From Takakia lepidozioides (taxonomy: Eukaryota > Streptophyta > Takakiopsida > Takakiales > Takakiaceae), in NCBI GenBank assembly GCA_030704615.1, contig CM060733.1:68448001-68512000 (forward strand): DNA of 64,000 nt. The letters run 5' to 3'. Both the position numbers and the translations under genes were made by a program. The notes under the pieces were generated by a model. That model saw only the letters and a list, made by a program, of their open reading frames with translations, ran no database searches and was not told where the DNA came from. The stretch's first letter is position 1; every line of letters begins with the position of its first letter. Shown here one piece after another: positions 31,227 through 42,021 of this stretch.

Positions 31227-31675
31227 CTGCAACATAACAGAACGTACAACACTTACCAGATACATTACCAGATACTTACCACATACTTACCACATACTTA
31301 CTAGATAAAAATGGCTCAACCTATTTCTATTTGGTCTTGGGGGTATCAACCAAGAGATGCAGTCCCATACAGCTTAGTAGTGAATTTGTGAGGCAACAAG
31401 AGAATCCAAAAATAAGACAAAAATGAGTAAAGGGAATCACATGAACTTGTAGCAACAGAGTTTCATTTACCAACCAAAATCATACTGTCTGGATCTAATT
31501 GGAAGAATCTAGCCCGACTGTGTTTCTTGTAAACAACAAGATGTGAGTATGTACACACACAATGTCTTCTACAATTGAGAAAACAAATCCATAGCAACAT
31601 CGGACAAATATAGAGAGCACCACAGGGTACACCTGAGGAAAAATGAAAACTGAGAACAGTGAGGAAGGGAGTGAC

Positions 31676-31843
31676 CTTGGTGACATCACCACCCACACAC
31701 TCAATGGCCGCATAGGCCAAGTCACCTCCTGTTATTTCCTTCACGCGCTCCCTAACATCTTCCTTACGGTAGTTGATCACCTCGTCTGCTCCAAGGGCTT
31801 TAAGTTCTTCTATTTGCTCACTGCGGCGTACTAGATTTATCGT
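31676..31843 (-). CDS. Oxidoreductase exon (MDR superfamily, nucleotide-binding)
   Basis: The exon encodes TINLVRRSEQIEELKALGAD, then EVINYRKEDV and GGDLAYAAIECVGGD. This is the second half of the Rossmann fold in zinc-type alcohol dehydrogenase/quinone oxidoreductases (the R-R-x-E cofactor loop, 'LGAD.VI.Y' and 'A.+.CVGG'). Splice signals: acceptor TGGATCGCAG before it and donor AAG|GTCACT after it. It joins in frame to the exon at 32118-32258 if the donor AAG|GTTTAT is used. The enzyme would use NADP(H); the substrate cannot be read from this fragment. Confidence 0.65.
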
Positions 31844-32117
31844 CTGCGATCCATCCCCACCCTGTTATGTCACTTTGCAGTTGCTCTCATCCATATCATT
31901 TTTTAATATAGCTGATCCCACATACTTCAAACCCAATCCGGAAACTCTTTTAGCCTTCTGTAAGATGAGCTCGGTTCCGAGAATGTATGAGGGGTAGAAA
32001 GAATTCAGCCAGGTGTGCAGTTTACGTTGGAAGTGCTCATTGTAGGCCAGCAATTTCAACCATAATCACATAGAAGGAGCAGCAGACTGCAATCATGTGG
32101 CTTAGTAAGGAATAAAC

Positions 32118-32258
32118 CTTACCTTTAATTCCTTGGTGGTGTGCCAGTTGAATAACCATGCGTCCAAGAACAGATCCTGCAGCTGACTGCAACAGGTACT
32201 TGCCCTTTGGCACCTTCAACTCTTCCAGCATTGCGTAAGCTGCCTTCAATCCCGACAT
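32118..32258 (-). CDS. Oxidoreductase exon with glycine-rich motif
   Basis: The exon encodes AAYAMLEELKVPKGKYLLQS, then AAGSVLGRMVIQLAHHQGIK. This matches the conserved 'TAY.ML......G..+LQ.AA.S.LG...IQLA...GIK' region that opens the nucleotide-binding domain of the quinone oxidoreductase/enoyl reductase family. Earlier exons with the catalytic domain are not identified upstream, so the gene may be incomplete here. The true 5' end is probably an acceptor near the alanine codon rather than the ATG at 32258. Confidence 0.65.
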
Positions 32259-33254
32259 TTACAAATTGAATATGTCAAGTTATTTTACCACTAGTGTGAA
32301 ACTAGCTAGGAAATAGCTAGCTTTTACATATTGACATTTGGGATTGGCCCAAGTGTCAATCCAGGGGTCAAGGCAGATTTAGGCCCTGGAGTGGTTATCT
32401 TCACGGCAAGCGCGGGAGGCTCATCTTTCTCGAGTTGAGCCTCACCGCGCCTAGCTATGGCGCCGTAGTGTGGATTCCCCATGGCGTGGGATGCACTTGG
32501 CTTGACTTGTATTTGAGTGATGAGGTTATATATGCATGAGTTTATGCTTCAGCTTTGTGAGCTCACATGAGCTTGTGCTTGTATTCTTCTTCTTTATCAC
32601 TCGAGAAAGATGAGCTCGTATCTGTGAGTGCCAGATACGAGTTAGTTGTAGCACTTGTGGTTTTTGCTTGAGAATGAGAGAAACCAAGTTGTTATGCAAG
32701 GAGCACCGTGGAGCTCTTGGTTGTTAGACGTGGAGGCGATGTGGGTTACGAGGTGGTAGACCTTGGCATTCGATCTTCAGCTTCAGAGATGAAAGCACCA
32801 TGCTGCAGGTAATTCCAGAGCACCTTGATGGTTTCAGATTGTGTACATGCATGAGCAAGCACGATTGGGAAGAGGACCAGTCAAGAGCAGGTTATAGTGG
32901 CTTTGGTGGCAAAGCTGAGAACTGGACTTGGGAATGCGAGCTTTCATTGTGTGAAGGATTGCAAGACCAAGCGAAAGGGCTGATTTGGCTTGGGGCAAAT
33001 CAGTGCACTTTGTGGAGTATGGTGAGATTGGGTTTCAATCTCGAGCTTCAGCATTGAGAGGGCTCTTGTCATGGCAAGAGCAGGGCTGGAACAGGAGCTA
33101 AGAGGTGCGGCAAGGCCATGGAATGTGCACCTAGGGTTTCAGAGCTTGGAAGAAGAGCTCTTGCACCACAAGAGGAGTGTCTTGTGGCTGGAAATGTAAG
33201 CCTTAGGGTTTCAGGAGCTTGGCAAGGGCTGTGGAGTGCTTAGTCTTGTCTTAG
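32259..33254. other. No gene recognised
   Basis: A + strand frame at 32,800-33,057 could code for 85 residues with several Cys and Trp but shows no known motif. The rest is G/T-rich intergenic sequence. Confidence 0.4.
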
Positions 33255-33710
33255 AGAGCATCAAGGAGCCAAGGAGCCAAGATAGGGGGCTGATATCTCT
33301 TGTGTGAAGAGGTTGCATGTGTGGAGCATGTATTCAGCTCATTGAAGCTTCCATCTTCAAGCTTGGAGGGCAAGCAAAGAAGAGGGAAGGGCTGACTTCC
33401 CTTATGTGAGGGCAATGCATGTGTGGAGCATGCTATCAGCCTGGTGAAGGCTTGCACTTTCAGGTGTGGGAGTGCAAGAAAGGAAGGAAGGGGCTGGTTT
33501 CCCTGTAGGGCATGTGGAGCATGCTTTCAGCCTGCTGAAGCTTGTATTTTCAGGTTTGTGGGTGCAAGAAATGAAGCAAAGGAGCTGATTCTCTTATGGT
33601 GAGAGTGGGACATGTGTGGAGCATGCCTTCAGCCCATTGAGGCTCTTGTTTTCAAGCTTTAGAGAGCTAGAACGGAAGGTCTAGGGCTAGTTTCCACTTG
33701 GAGTGAAAGA
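33255..33710. repeat. About 100-bp tandem repeat, four copies
   Basis: Imperfect units contain GGGCTGATTTCCCTT, then TGTGGAGCATGC, TTTCAGCC and TTGAAGCTT. The GTGGAGCATG word recurs near 33,320, 33,422, 33,513 and 33,616. Confidence 0.7.
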
Positions 33711-34049
33711 AAAGCACTTGTAGGGCTTATGTGAGTTGGGGTTTCAACTTCAAGCTTGAAGGGAGCGCAACTCTTGAAGCAGCAGGTGTAGGGGGCTGGA
33801 ATAGGCTCTAAGACAGATGCTATGGCCAAGGAGAGTGCTTGAATGCACTAGAAGCATTCGTGTCATTTACCACTGGGGTAACGACTCATTTTGAGTCATA
33901 AAAGTCAAAAAACTGGGATCGACTGGAAGTTACAACAGACTAGTTACAACAGACGTGGTAGTTGGGTTGGACATCCAATGATTGGAGTGGTAAAGGACGC
34001 AGACGCGCGAACAACTGCTCAGCGATTAATGCGATTAATGCTGAAGAAC

Positions 34050-34239
34050 CACGTGGTGTAACCAGGCGGGCCGCCCGTGTGTCTAACCTTTTGGGCTGAC
34101 TTTGACGTTTCCCTCCGGATGAGTGCTGAAGCGCGGTGACACATGGACGCGGACGTGGACGACGATGTGGATGCCGACGTGGCGGCGCCACGACGAGCAC
34201 CACTGCTGCCACGTGGCCACGGGCCCGGGGCACCACGTG
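34050..34239. promoter_or_regulatory. G-box (CACGTG) cluster in GC-rich patch
   Basis: Three CACGTG palindromes at 34050, 34210 and 34234 lie in a locally GC-rich, CpG-rich stretch within the CACTA element. G-boxes bind bZIP and bHLH factors in plants. No gene start is identified next to them, so a promoter role is only possible. Confidence 0.3.
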
Positions 34240-34639
34240 GTAGTAGACCACATAACTTGCAGTGCTACATGCCCAGTGGCAATTGCGACTGCGGAAGTTG
34301 GCGCAACCACTGCTTTACTACTTTACATGAAGTGCTCGAAATTACTTGAACAATCATTCATAGTGATTCATGCTTTGGAGTTTTGGTGTTTGTAGTGAGT
34401 CGACTAGTAATGCCATACAAGAGAACTAATCATGCATTAGAAATGCACAAACGATGAAAGACATGCCATGAAACAAAATGAAATGAAAATGAATGAAATG
34501 AAACAAAATGGTACTTTATTACATCTGCGGAAAGCTCAAAGAGCTTATGGGACAAAATGAAAAACACAAAGTAAAAAAACAGCCCAAAAGCTACTGCTGC
34601 TCTGGGGATTGCCTAAGGATCAAGGCCTCGTGCAAGTCA

Positions 34640-35740
34640 AGCAGTTCTGATCCTCATAATGCAAGACTTCAGTGAGTTCCACGGAATAGACCATCTACCC
34701 ATGGAGGTTTCTTGTAGTTATTGATCCACAGGGAATCATAGGTAAATCTTTTGCTTGAAATTTGGTCCTCTAGGATGAATCTGGACCACACTCTATCCCT
34801 GCTCCTTCAGCTATCCATGCCCCTGCACAAATCATGCATTCATCCTTGCTTTGCTGCTAGTAGCTGACAATAACAACCTACATTTGTTCTAGGAAACACC
34901 CAACTCAGCTTATCACACTAGTTCCTATGCTCAATTGCGTCTACTACTCTCTGAAATGTAGCAAGCATTCACCTTTTTGCCTCGGTTGTCCCATCATTGA
35001 CTGGGGGCAGAAAAGTATTCATTCCACAGCTTCTCCTCATGTCTGTTACTTGTTTTTTGATACTTTCTTGTTGTCACATAGCAGTATCATGTCAAAGTCA
35101 CTCCAAACTAGATTCACTCAACCAGTTAACTTGCATAATTCAACATGGAAATTTTGGACCGATTCTAATAAGAGGGAAAAACAGGGTGAAATGTGCTGAA
35201 GAAGATGCCTTCATTAACAATGTCTGATTTTATCAATTGTGCCATTGCTGCCAGTTGACCATCTACCCATGCAGGTTTCTTGTAGCTTCATAGTTAATCT
35301 GGAGCTTGAAGTCTGGCCCTCTTGGGTGAATCTGCACCCACACTCTATCCTTGCTCCTTCAACTATCCATGCCTCGCACGAATCATGCATACAACCTTGC
35401 CTTGTTGCTAGCAGTTGACGATGATAGCCTAGACTTGTTCTAGGAAGCACCCAACTCAACTTATCACACTAGTTCCTACGCTCAATTGCATCTGCTACTC
35501 TCTATAATCCAACAAACATTCACCTTCTTGCCTCGATTGTCCCACCATTGACTGGGGTCAGAAAAATATTCATTCCACAACTTCTCCTCGTCTGTGTTAC
35601 CTGTTTCTGATACTTTCCTGTTGTCACATTGGCAGAATCATGTCAAAGTCACTCCAAACTATCAAAGCTTCACTCAACCAGCTAACTTGCAGAATTCAGA
35701 CATGAATAATTAGGGGCGATTCTGATAAGAGGGGAAAACA
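34640..35740. repeat. Direct duplication of about 0.55 kb
   Basis: Two adjacent blocks share several long matches, for example ATCTACCCATG, CTATCCATGCC, CACACTAGTTCCTA, and ATTGACTGGGG, at offsets of 551-568 bp. Identity is roughly 80-85 percent by eye. No coding capacity is evident in either block. Confidence 0.7.
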
Positions 35741-35783
35741 AGGTGAAATTGAAGAAGGTGCCTTCATTAGCAGTCATTACACT

Positions 35784-35987
35784 CTATCCTTCGCTCAGCC
35801 ATATTGTTGAACACTCCTTGTCCACAAGGGTATTGTTCAGAATGACATCTGCCACAATTCCAGCTTTGACGATGCAACCATGGACCTCTTTGCCCTTCCC
35901 CAGCAGGCTCGCACATGCACTACAAACGCAAACAACTGGTTGTGGCAAACTGGGAGCAATATATGTCAGAAGAAACCACTTATACAA
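35784..35987 (-). pseudogene. PPR repeat fragment in CACTA element
   Basis: The minus strand encodes VCVCSACASLLGKGKEVHGC, then IVKAGIVADVILNNTLVD, a PLS-class pentatricopeptide segment ('VL.ACA.L....G+.VH..I+..G...DV...N.L+D'). Only one to two repeats remain, with no start, and the frame ends abruptly. It is close in sequence to the longer fragment at 38,580-39,470, so both derive from one gene or from one another. Confidence 0.7.
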
Positions 35988-36315
35988 ATCTACAGCTTAC
36001 AGGCTGTCTCTATCCTCAAAATTGGCAGCACATCACCCGCTGCTATGACATATATTGCCCTAGACACACATTGCCCTAACTACCATCCCCCAAGATGCTA
36101 CCCCCACCAGACTTCTCTCACTTGGGTCCTTGCAAGGCTGACTTCCAGCTTTGACTCTGTGCATGGGGCCTATCGGACAACATACACCAGCAAGCCCTCC
36201 CCCTATCCTGCATCAACTCATCTCAGTCTTATCAACTGCACAACGTATGATGGGAGTGAGTGCAACATGGGAAAGAGCCACAACACATGATGAGCTGTAG
36301 GGAAGAAGCAACATC

Positions 36316-37606
36316 GTGCAAGTAAAGCAAATGATGAAGCAGAAAGACGAGGCAACATGGGAGAAGGGAAAATGGGGTCCAAGGGCTGAGAAGGTCAACT
36401 GGTCAACAATGAGGAACTGGCTCTGGAGCACTATGTTGATGATTAAAGGGAGCAGTAAATACATGTGGGGCATCGCAGCAAAGTGCATGCCAACGAGGGT
36501 CAGAATAGTGCAAGAAAGACTCCACGGATGGTGGGCAGCCAAGGGAGATGCAGTGAGACAAGGCACTCATGGCAAGGGAGCTGCCAAGACAAAACTGTTG
36601 ATTAGGCTACGGAGAAAAAGGAAAGCACAAGATCAACTACGAGGAAAAGTAGCAATTCAAGCATGGGAGCTGCTGCTAAAACATGAGGAGGAAGACATAC
36701 GAGGTGAAGCATCAAGGGAACCAGTAGGAGATGAGGAAGATGGAGCACACTTTCTTGTCAAAGGTTGGCGGCGAAGAATGCAACCCAGCAATCAGAAAGT
36801 GAGGCACCCGAGGCTGGACTATTACAAAGAGGTACAAAGACAGGAGCTGAGAATGAGATGTTGCCTTTCGTTGAAGTTCCCCACACAAGGGCTGTTTGGC
36901 AAGCAAAACCCCAGGCAAGGATGAGAGGTAAATCTGGGATAAAACCAGCAGCTGGGAGTGAGGAAAGACACAAGGAAGGGCAGCAATACCTTGTCAAATC
37001 TGAGGGTGATGGCTGGAGAAAATTAAACAAGGACTGGAAGTATGGGAGCAGCAATCGCATGAAGAAAAATCTGCCTGAGAGGCTGAAGAGTGAAAGGGAG
37101 GAAGACAGGCACCTCGCTTATGAAAAGTGGAAGGGCAGGGTAGAAAACCTGATGCCTGAAATTGATGGGAGCTCGTGGGAGACTCTGCCAAGAAGACTCC
37201 AATCAGCTGTTGCCAACAATCGGACCAGTGAAGGATCGCCCTTGGCTGGCGCAACACCACAAAATAAGTGCAGCCCTGATAGCATGGTGAGTGGGGCACC
37301 AACAGAGCCAGAAAATGAGGGAGAAGGAGGAGACTTCCCTGCCAAGAAAGTCAATGCGGGCCTGCAGTGGCATGCAAGGAAAGGGACACCGTAAGTGTTG
37401 CCAACAGATGTAAATCAGTGCTCATTCATTCGAAAGCACCACGGGAGATGAAGGAAAAGACACCTGCAGGGACGTTGAAGCATAAAAGAGGAGAGCACTT
37501 CACTTGGGAAGAAAGTGAAGCATTGGAGAACGAGGCTGATGACTGGCAGTCTGAAAAGGAAAGGCGGTTGTGGGAAACCCTGCCAAGACCCAAGACAACC
37601 ATATAG
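36316..37606 (+). CDS. Lys/Glu-rich ORFs, unknown
   Basis: Three overlapping + strand frames (36,316-36,924; 36,765-37,394; 37,367-37,606) encode basic/acidic proteins with few hydrophobic residues and a repeated 'W.TLPRR' motif (SSWETLPRR, RRLWETLPR). Purine-rich DNA alone can keep such frames open, so coding is uncertain. A gene fragment captured by the CACTA element is one explanation. Confidence 0.25.
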
Positions 37607-38580
37607 AGAGAATCAAGCAGGTGGGAACTGCCCTTCATTGGGGTGGTGCAAACAAGAGCAAGACCAGAAGCTGAACCACATGAGAAGATAGTGTGTCATC
37701 ACAGATGGAGACCCTAGAAAATGCTCTGCCTAGGAGATGAAGAACATTAGGCAACTAGAAACGTGGGGGGCTGAATATGCTCTGCAGTCAACTTGGCTTG
37801 TTGAATGCTTGCATAAGAGATGAGGGGTTGCTGTCAGTACACGGTATTGAGTTCATCAAATCCTACAACAGCCCACCTTCACTGCCCACTGCTTACAAAC
37901 TGCCACAAAAACAGTTTCACATGACTTACAGATGATTGGTGGAAGGCAAGGCCCCTCGCCATGGGCCAGATTAAATTGTATGTTGCAGCCCAGAACAACG
38001 ACGGGAAGTCATCTAGGGCAGCAAACCCCATCTTGGCAGCGTCTTTTGTGTGAGAGAAGTCAAGCTGAACCTGCTCATCATATCGAGTGGGATGGACCAG
38101 ATGTAAAGCTGCCAAGCCAACCACACTCATATTCGCACTCAAGCAACATAAGCTGGAGCCATTTTCAGATTGTGAGTACCCATGTTTTAAGAATACTCCT
38201 TCTTCAACTTGCGGTGAACGGGCAGAAAACTTCACAATGTGCAGCAGATTAATGGACCAAGATGCGGAGCTGAATTGGGTATCCAATTAGGCAATGCTGG
38301 TTTCAAAACCCCGTTCCATCCCTGCGTTTCGAAGATCTGGCTTGAATGGGCACACTCCGGCAGTGGAAGGCTCACGGAGTAATGAGTTTGGGCTGATATG
38401 CATGCTGACATGCCATGCCGGTGCAAAGAACAACGTTCTAAGTGGCGATTGTGATCTCAAAATCTGCCCCTGCATTCAAGCTGATTTCTCTCTCGAGCAG
38501 AGCCGCCTTGTGGATGTTCCAGCCAGTGTCCAAAAACAGCTCAAGTGCAAGACAACAACATCAGCAAGGCATGGTTAGCT
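37607..38580. other. CACTA interior without recognised gene
   Basis: A minus frame at 37,879-38,286 encodes a protein-like stretch with LFWAATYNLIWPMARGLAFH, possibly a captured exon, but I cannot assign it. Nothing else stands out. Confidence 0.3.
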
Positions 38581-39470
38581 AAGCAAGGTCATGGTGGAGA
38601 GGCATTTGAACTCTCTGAACGTAATGTGGTCGGACTTCACCCCCTCCCACATCAACTGCTCATAGGTCTCCAAAACCTGCAATCCCCGCCCCTGTTGTGC
38701 ATGTCCTGCGATCATCACTTTCCACGACACCACATTTCGCTCAGCCATATTGTTGAACACTCCCTATCTAGAAGAGTATTCATGTTCAGAATGACATCTA
38801 CCACAATTCCAGCTTTGACGATGCAACCATGGACCTCTTTGCCCTTCTCCAACAGGCTCACACATGCACTACAAACACAAACAAACGTAATGTGCTCGGG
38901 CTTCACCCCCTAGACCCACATCATTTGCTCATAGGTCTCCAAAACCCGCAATCCCCGCCCATGTTGTGCATGTCCTGCGATCATCACGTTCCACCACACC
39001 ACATTTCGCTCAGCCATATTGTTAAACACTCCTTGTCCACAAGGGAATGCTCCCACGTTTGGCATACATGTCGACGAGGTATTGTTACATCTGGTACAAT
39101 TCCAGCTTTGACAATGTCACGATGGACCTCTTTGCCCTTTACCAAGTCTCCAGGGCTGCCAGGTTTGCACATGCATTGCAAACACAAATGAACGTGACCC
39201 GGTCAGGCTGCACCTCTTCTCAACATTTGCTCATATGTCTCCAATGCCCTCATCCCGCACACATGCTGGCCATATCTTGCGAGATTCAGCGTGTTCCTTG
39301 AGACAACATCTTGTTCAGCCATGTTATCAAACTCTCCCTTCGCAACTTCATAGGTCTCCAAAGCCTCCATCCCACGTCCCTGCTGTGTATACCCTGCAAG
39401 CATCGCACTCCACGACACTACATCTCGGCAAAACAGGCTGAAATAGCTCGAAGAAGAAGGTGCCCTCACC
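38580..39470 (-). pseudogene. Degenerate PPR array in CACTA element
   Basis: Several PLS-class pentatricopeptide motifs follow one another on the minus strand in broken frames: DVVSWSAMLAGYTQQGRGME, then FDNMAEQDVVS, then KGKEVHRDIVKAGIVPDV, then FNNMAERNVVSWKVMIAGHA and VKSDHITF. PPR proteins bind organellar RNA. Here at least three frameshifts and stops rule out function. The repeat style (VVSW.AMIAG.AQ.G.G) is that of large plant PPR families. Confidence 0.75.
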
Positions 39471-39471
39471 A

Positions 39472-40554
39472 CATTGTCCTCTACCTTGTGTCATGACCCA
39501 TTGCGGATTAGACTGACCATGAACCCAAGAAGACCTCTTGTGCGTGCTGCTTGTATCTCTAGTCAGGTAATGTGGGATTGGTTCGTAAGAACCACCACGG
39601 TGCAGCTGAGCGGGCAGAGATTAAAATATGGGTTGCTAAGACCAAGCTGATTCCCCCAAGAACCTTGTGATCATCAGGAAGAATACCAAATCATGGTACA
39701 AAGGGGAGCCAAGAGCCCACATTTGCACATAATGCGCCCTTGACGCCATAAACGCTTGCGACAATAGGACATGGGCCTCGATTTGGTCTTCGTCCTTCTC
39801 GCATCACTTGTTCGTCTCTCTCTCAAGCCTCCATCCCTCTCCCAACACTTAGACAAATTTAGGCAAAGGACAAAGATACTCTTCCACCCTTAGATCATTT
39901 TACATCCGACGATTAGAACAATCTCTACGAGCCACACAAGCCCTAAAATACATCAAAATATTCCACGTCATGAGCCATGTGGAGCACTTATAAAAATTCC
40001 ATTTTTGAATAGGGTGTGCAATGAATGCCTAGTTGTTAAGAGTCGTTCTCTAGTGCTTAAAACCACTTGTAATTGCTATTTTAAAAAAAAAACAATTTAC
40101 GTAATTGAATTAAATCGCCGCGAATATTGTGCCGACTGCGGAGTCATTGATGCAACTTCTATCCGCCATTAGAAATGTGAATTTATCCGTTACGACTGTG
40201 CAGTAGTAACAAACATCTCAAAGTTGTTCCCTCAGTGGTTTTGGACATGCAGTCGATTCGGAAAAGACACGAATGCTTCTAGTGATGAGTGCTCACAAGG
40301 GCTGGGAACCAGCAGGGCTTGGTTGTTTGCCATTGAGTTTAGTGGCGTGTTTGGGGAGGCTAAGTGAGAAAGAAGGCTTGGTTTGTGGCAACCACCTCAT
40401 GGCTTAGGGCTACTATGGTGGTGTGTGGGAGCCGAAAGAGCAAGAATACCTTGCTGATTTCCTCACAGCCGCCATAGCTCGGTGGAAAGAAGCCTAGAGT
40501 CCAAGAGACACAAACCCTAGCTTGGCGTGGCTAAACCCCTTGGAGAAATGGCTA
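39472..40554. other. CACTA right arm and flank, no gene seen
   Basis: This region includes AT-rich subterminal DNA, the right terminal repeat at 40,266-40,284 and flanking sequence. No coding feature is recognised. Confidence 0.5.
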
Positions 40555-41800
40555 AACTGCCAGAGCGGCCATGGATGGGGCTGTGACGGGCTGTCCCTGT
40601 GGCCTTGGGGGCTGTGACGGGCTGTGAGGGGCTGTGCCGGGCTGCGCCGGTGGCCTTCGGGGCTGTGACGGGTTGTGCCGGGCTGCGAGGGGCTGTGTCG
40701 GGCTGCGCCGGTGGCCTTCGGGGCTGTGACGGGCTATGAGGGGCTGTCACGGGCTGCGCCGGTGGCCTTCGGGGCTGTGACGGGCTGTGAGGGCCTGTGA
40801 GGGCCTATGCCGGTGGCCTTCGGGGTTGTGACGGGCTGTGAGGGCCTGTGAGGGGCTGCGCCGGTGGCCTTGGGGGCTGTGATGGGCTGTGAGGGGCTGT
40901 GCCGGTGGCCTTTTGGGGCTGTGATGGGCTGTGAGGGGCTGTCACGGGCTGCGCCCCTGGCCTTTGGGGCTGTGACGGGCTGTGAGAGGCTGTGAGAGGC
41001 TGTGCCCGTGGCCTTTGGGGCTGTGATGGGCTGTGAGGGGCCGTGCCTGAGGCCTTTGGGGCTGTGACGGGCTGTGACGGGCTGTGACGGGCTGTGTCAG
41101 GCCATGCCTGAGGCCTTTGGGGCTGTGAAGGGCTGTGACAGGCTGTGCCCAGTGGCCTGTGGGGCTGTGATGGGCTGTGAGGGGCTTGACAGGCTGTGCC
41201 CCTTGGCCTATGGGGCTGTGACGGGCTATAAGGGGCTGTGACAGGCTGTGCCCTGTGGCCTGTGGGGCTGTGACGGGCTGTGACAGGCTGTGGCGAGCTG
41301 TGATGGGCTATGAGGGGCGGTGACAGGCTGTGGCGGGTTGTGACAAGCTGTGCCCAGTGGCCTGTGGGGCTGTGACGGGCTGTGAGGGGCTTGTCAGCCT
41401 GTGCCCTGTGGCCTGTGGGGCTGTGACGGGCTATGAGGGGCTGTGACAGGCTGTGCCCTGTGGCCTTTGGGGCTGTGACGGAATGTGACAGGCTGTGACA
41501 GGCTATGGCGAGCTGTGACAGGCTGTGATGAGCTGTGACAGGCTGTGAGGGGCTGTGACCCCTGCGACCTGTGTAGGGTTGTGACAGGCTGTGCCATGTG
41601 GCCTGTGGGGTTGTGACGGGCTGTGGCCTTTGGGGCTGTGACGGGCTGTGACAGGCTGCGGCCTGTGGGGCTGTGACCGTGTGACCTGTGTAGGGCTGTG
41701 GCCTGTGTGGGGCTGTGACGGCTGTGACCAGTGAGCTGTGTGGGCCTGTGCTGGTCTGTGGTGGCCCGTGTTGACCTGTGGACGGCCCGTGCTGACTCGT
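40555..41800. repeat. GGCTGTGACGGGCTGTG minisatellite, 1.2 kb
   Basis: Short units around GGGCTGTGACGGGCTGTG alternate with GCC[TG]TTGGGGCTGTGA, giving a loose higher-order period near 60 bp. On the minus strand this is the CACAGCC repeat seen at 3155-3345 and 22,590-22,690. The long minus-strand frame of Pro/Gln/His/Ser repeats across it (40,805-41,833) is a by-product of the repeat. Confidence 0.9.
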
Positions 41801-42021
41801 GGAGGCACTAGTGGACTGCCTAAGGACTGACATGTGGTCTTGAAGGCCGAATTTTGAAGCTCGTGGAGGGCGGTTTGAGGAGTATCTTCATGATATTCCC
41901 ATGGTCATGCAAGTACAAGTGTAGGCTATGTTAGGAACTTAGTATTCCAAACCATAAGCCGCAACAGGTTCTCTACCCGGTTACCTTGTGGAGAGGGGGT
42001 TAGGGACATGTTCATGACCGG

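Larger units (their letters stand above)
33846..40284. mobile_element. CACTA transposon with gene fragments
   Basis: The ends are perfect 19-bp inverted repeats, CACTAGAAGCATTCGTGTC, and the element is flanked by the 3-bp duplication ATG (33843-33845 and 40285-40287). CACTA ends plus a 3-bp duplication are the signature of the CMC/En-Spm superfamily. The 6,439-bp interior shows no TNP2-type transposase that I can recognise, so it is non-autonomous. It carries a tandem duplication, two degenerate PPR fragments and unknown ORFs, which suggests captured host sequence. Confidence 0.88.

Noticed and set aside
34471-34510. Right terminal repeat of element 2 (GCCATGAAACAAAATG)
   Set aside because: It shares only CATGAAA with the element end, lacks the CTATTTCATGAGC core and has no matching AACAGAAC duplication.
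37879-38286. Host gene exon on the minus strand
   Set aside because: The stretch looks protein-like, but I could not match it to a family or find matching splice partners, and it lies inside a CACTA element.
40805-41833. 342-codon Pro/Gln/His/Ser-rich frame
   Set aside because: It is produced by the GGCTGTGACGGGCTGTG minisatellite, and no start, domain or composition change supports a gene.
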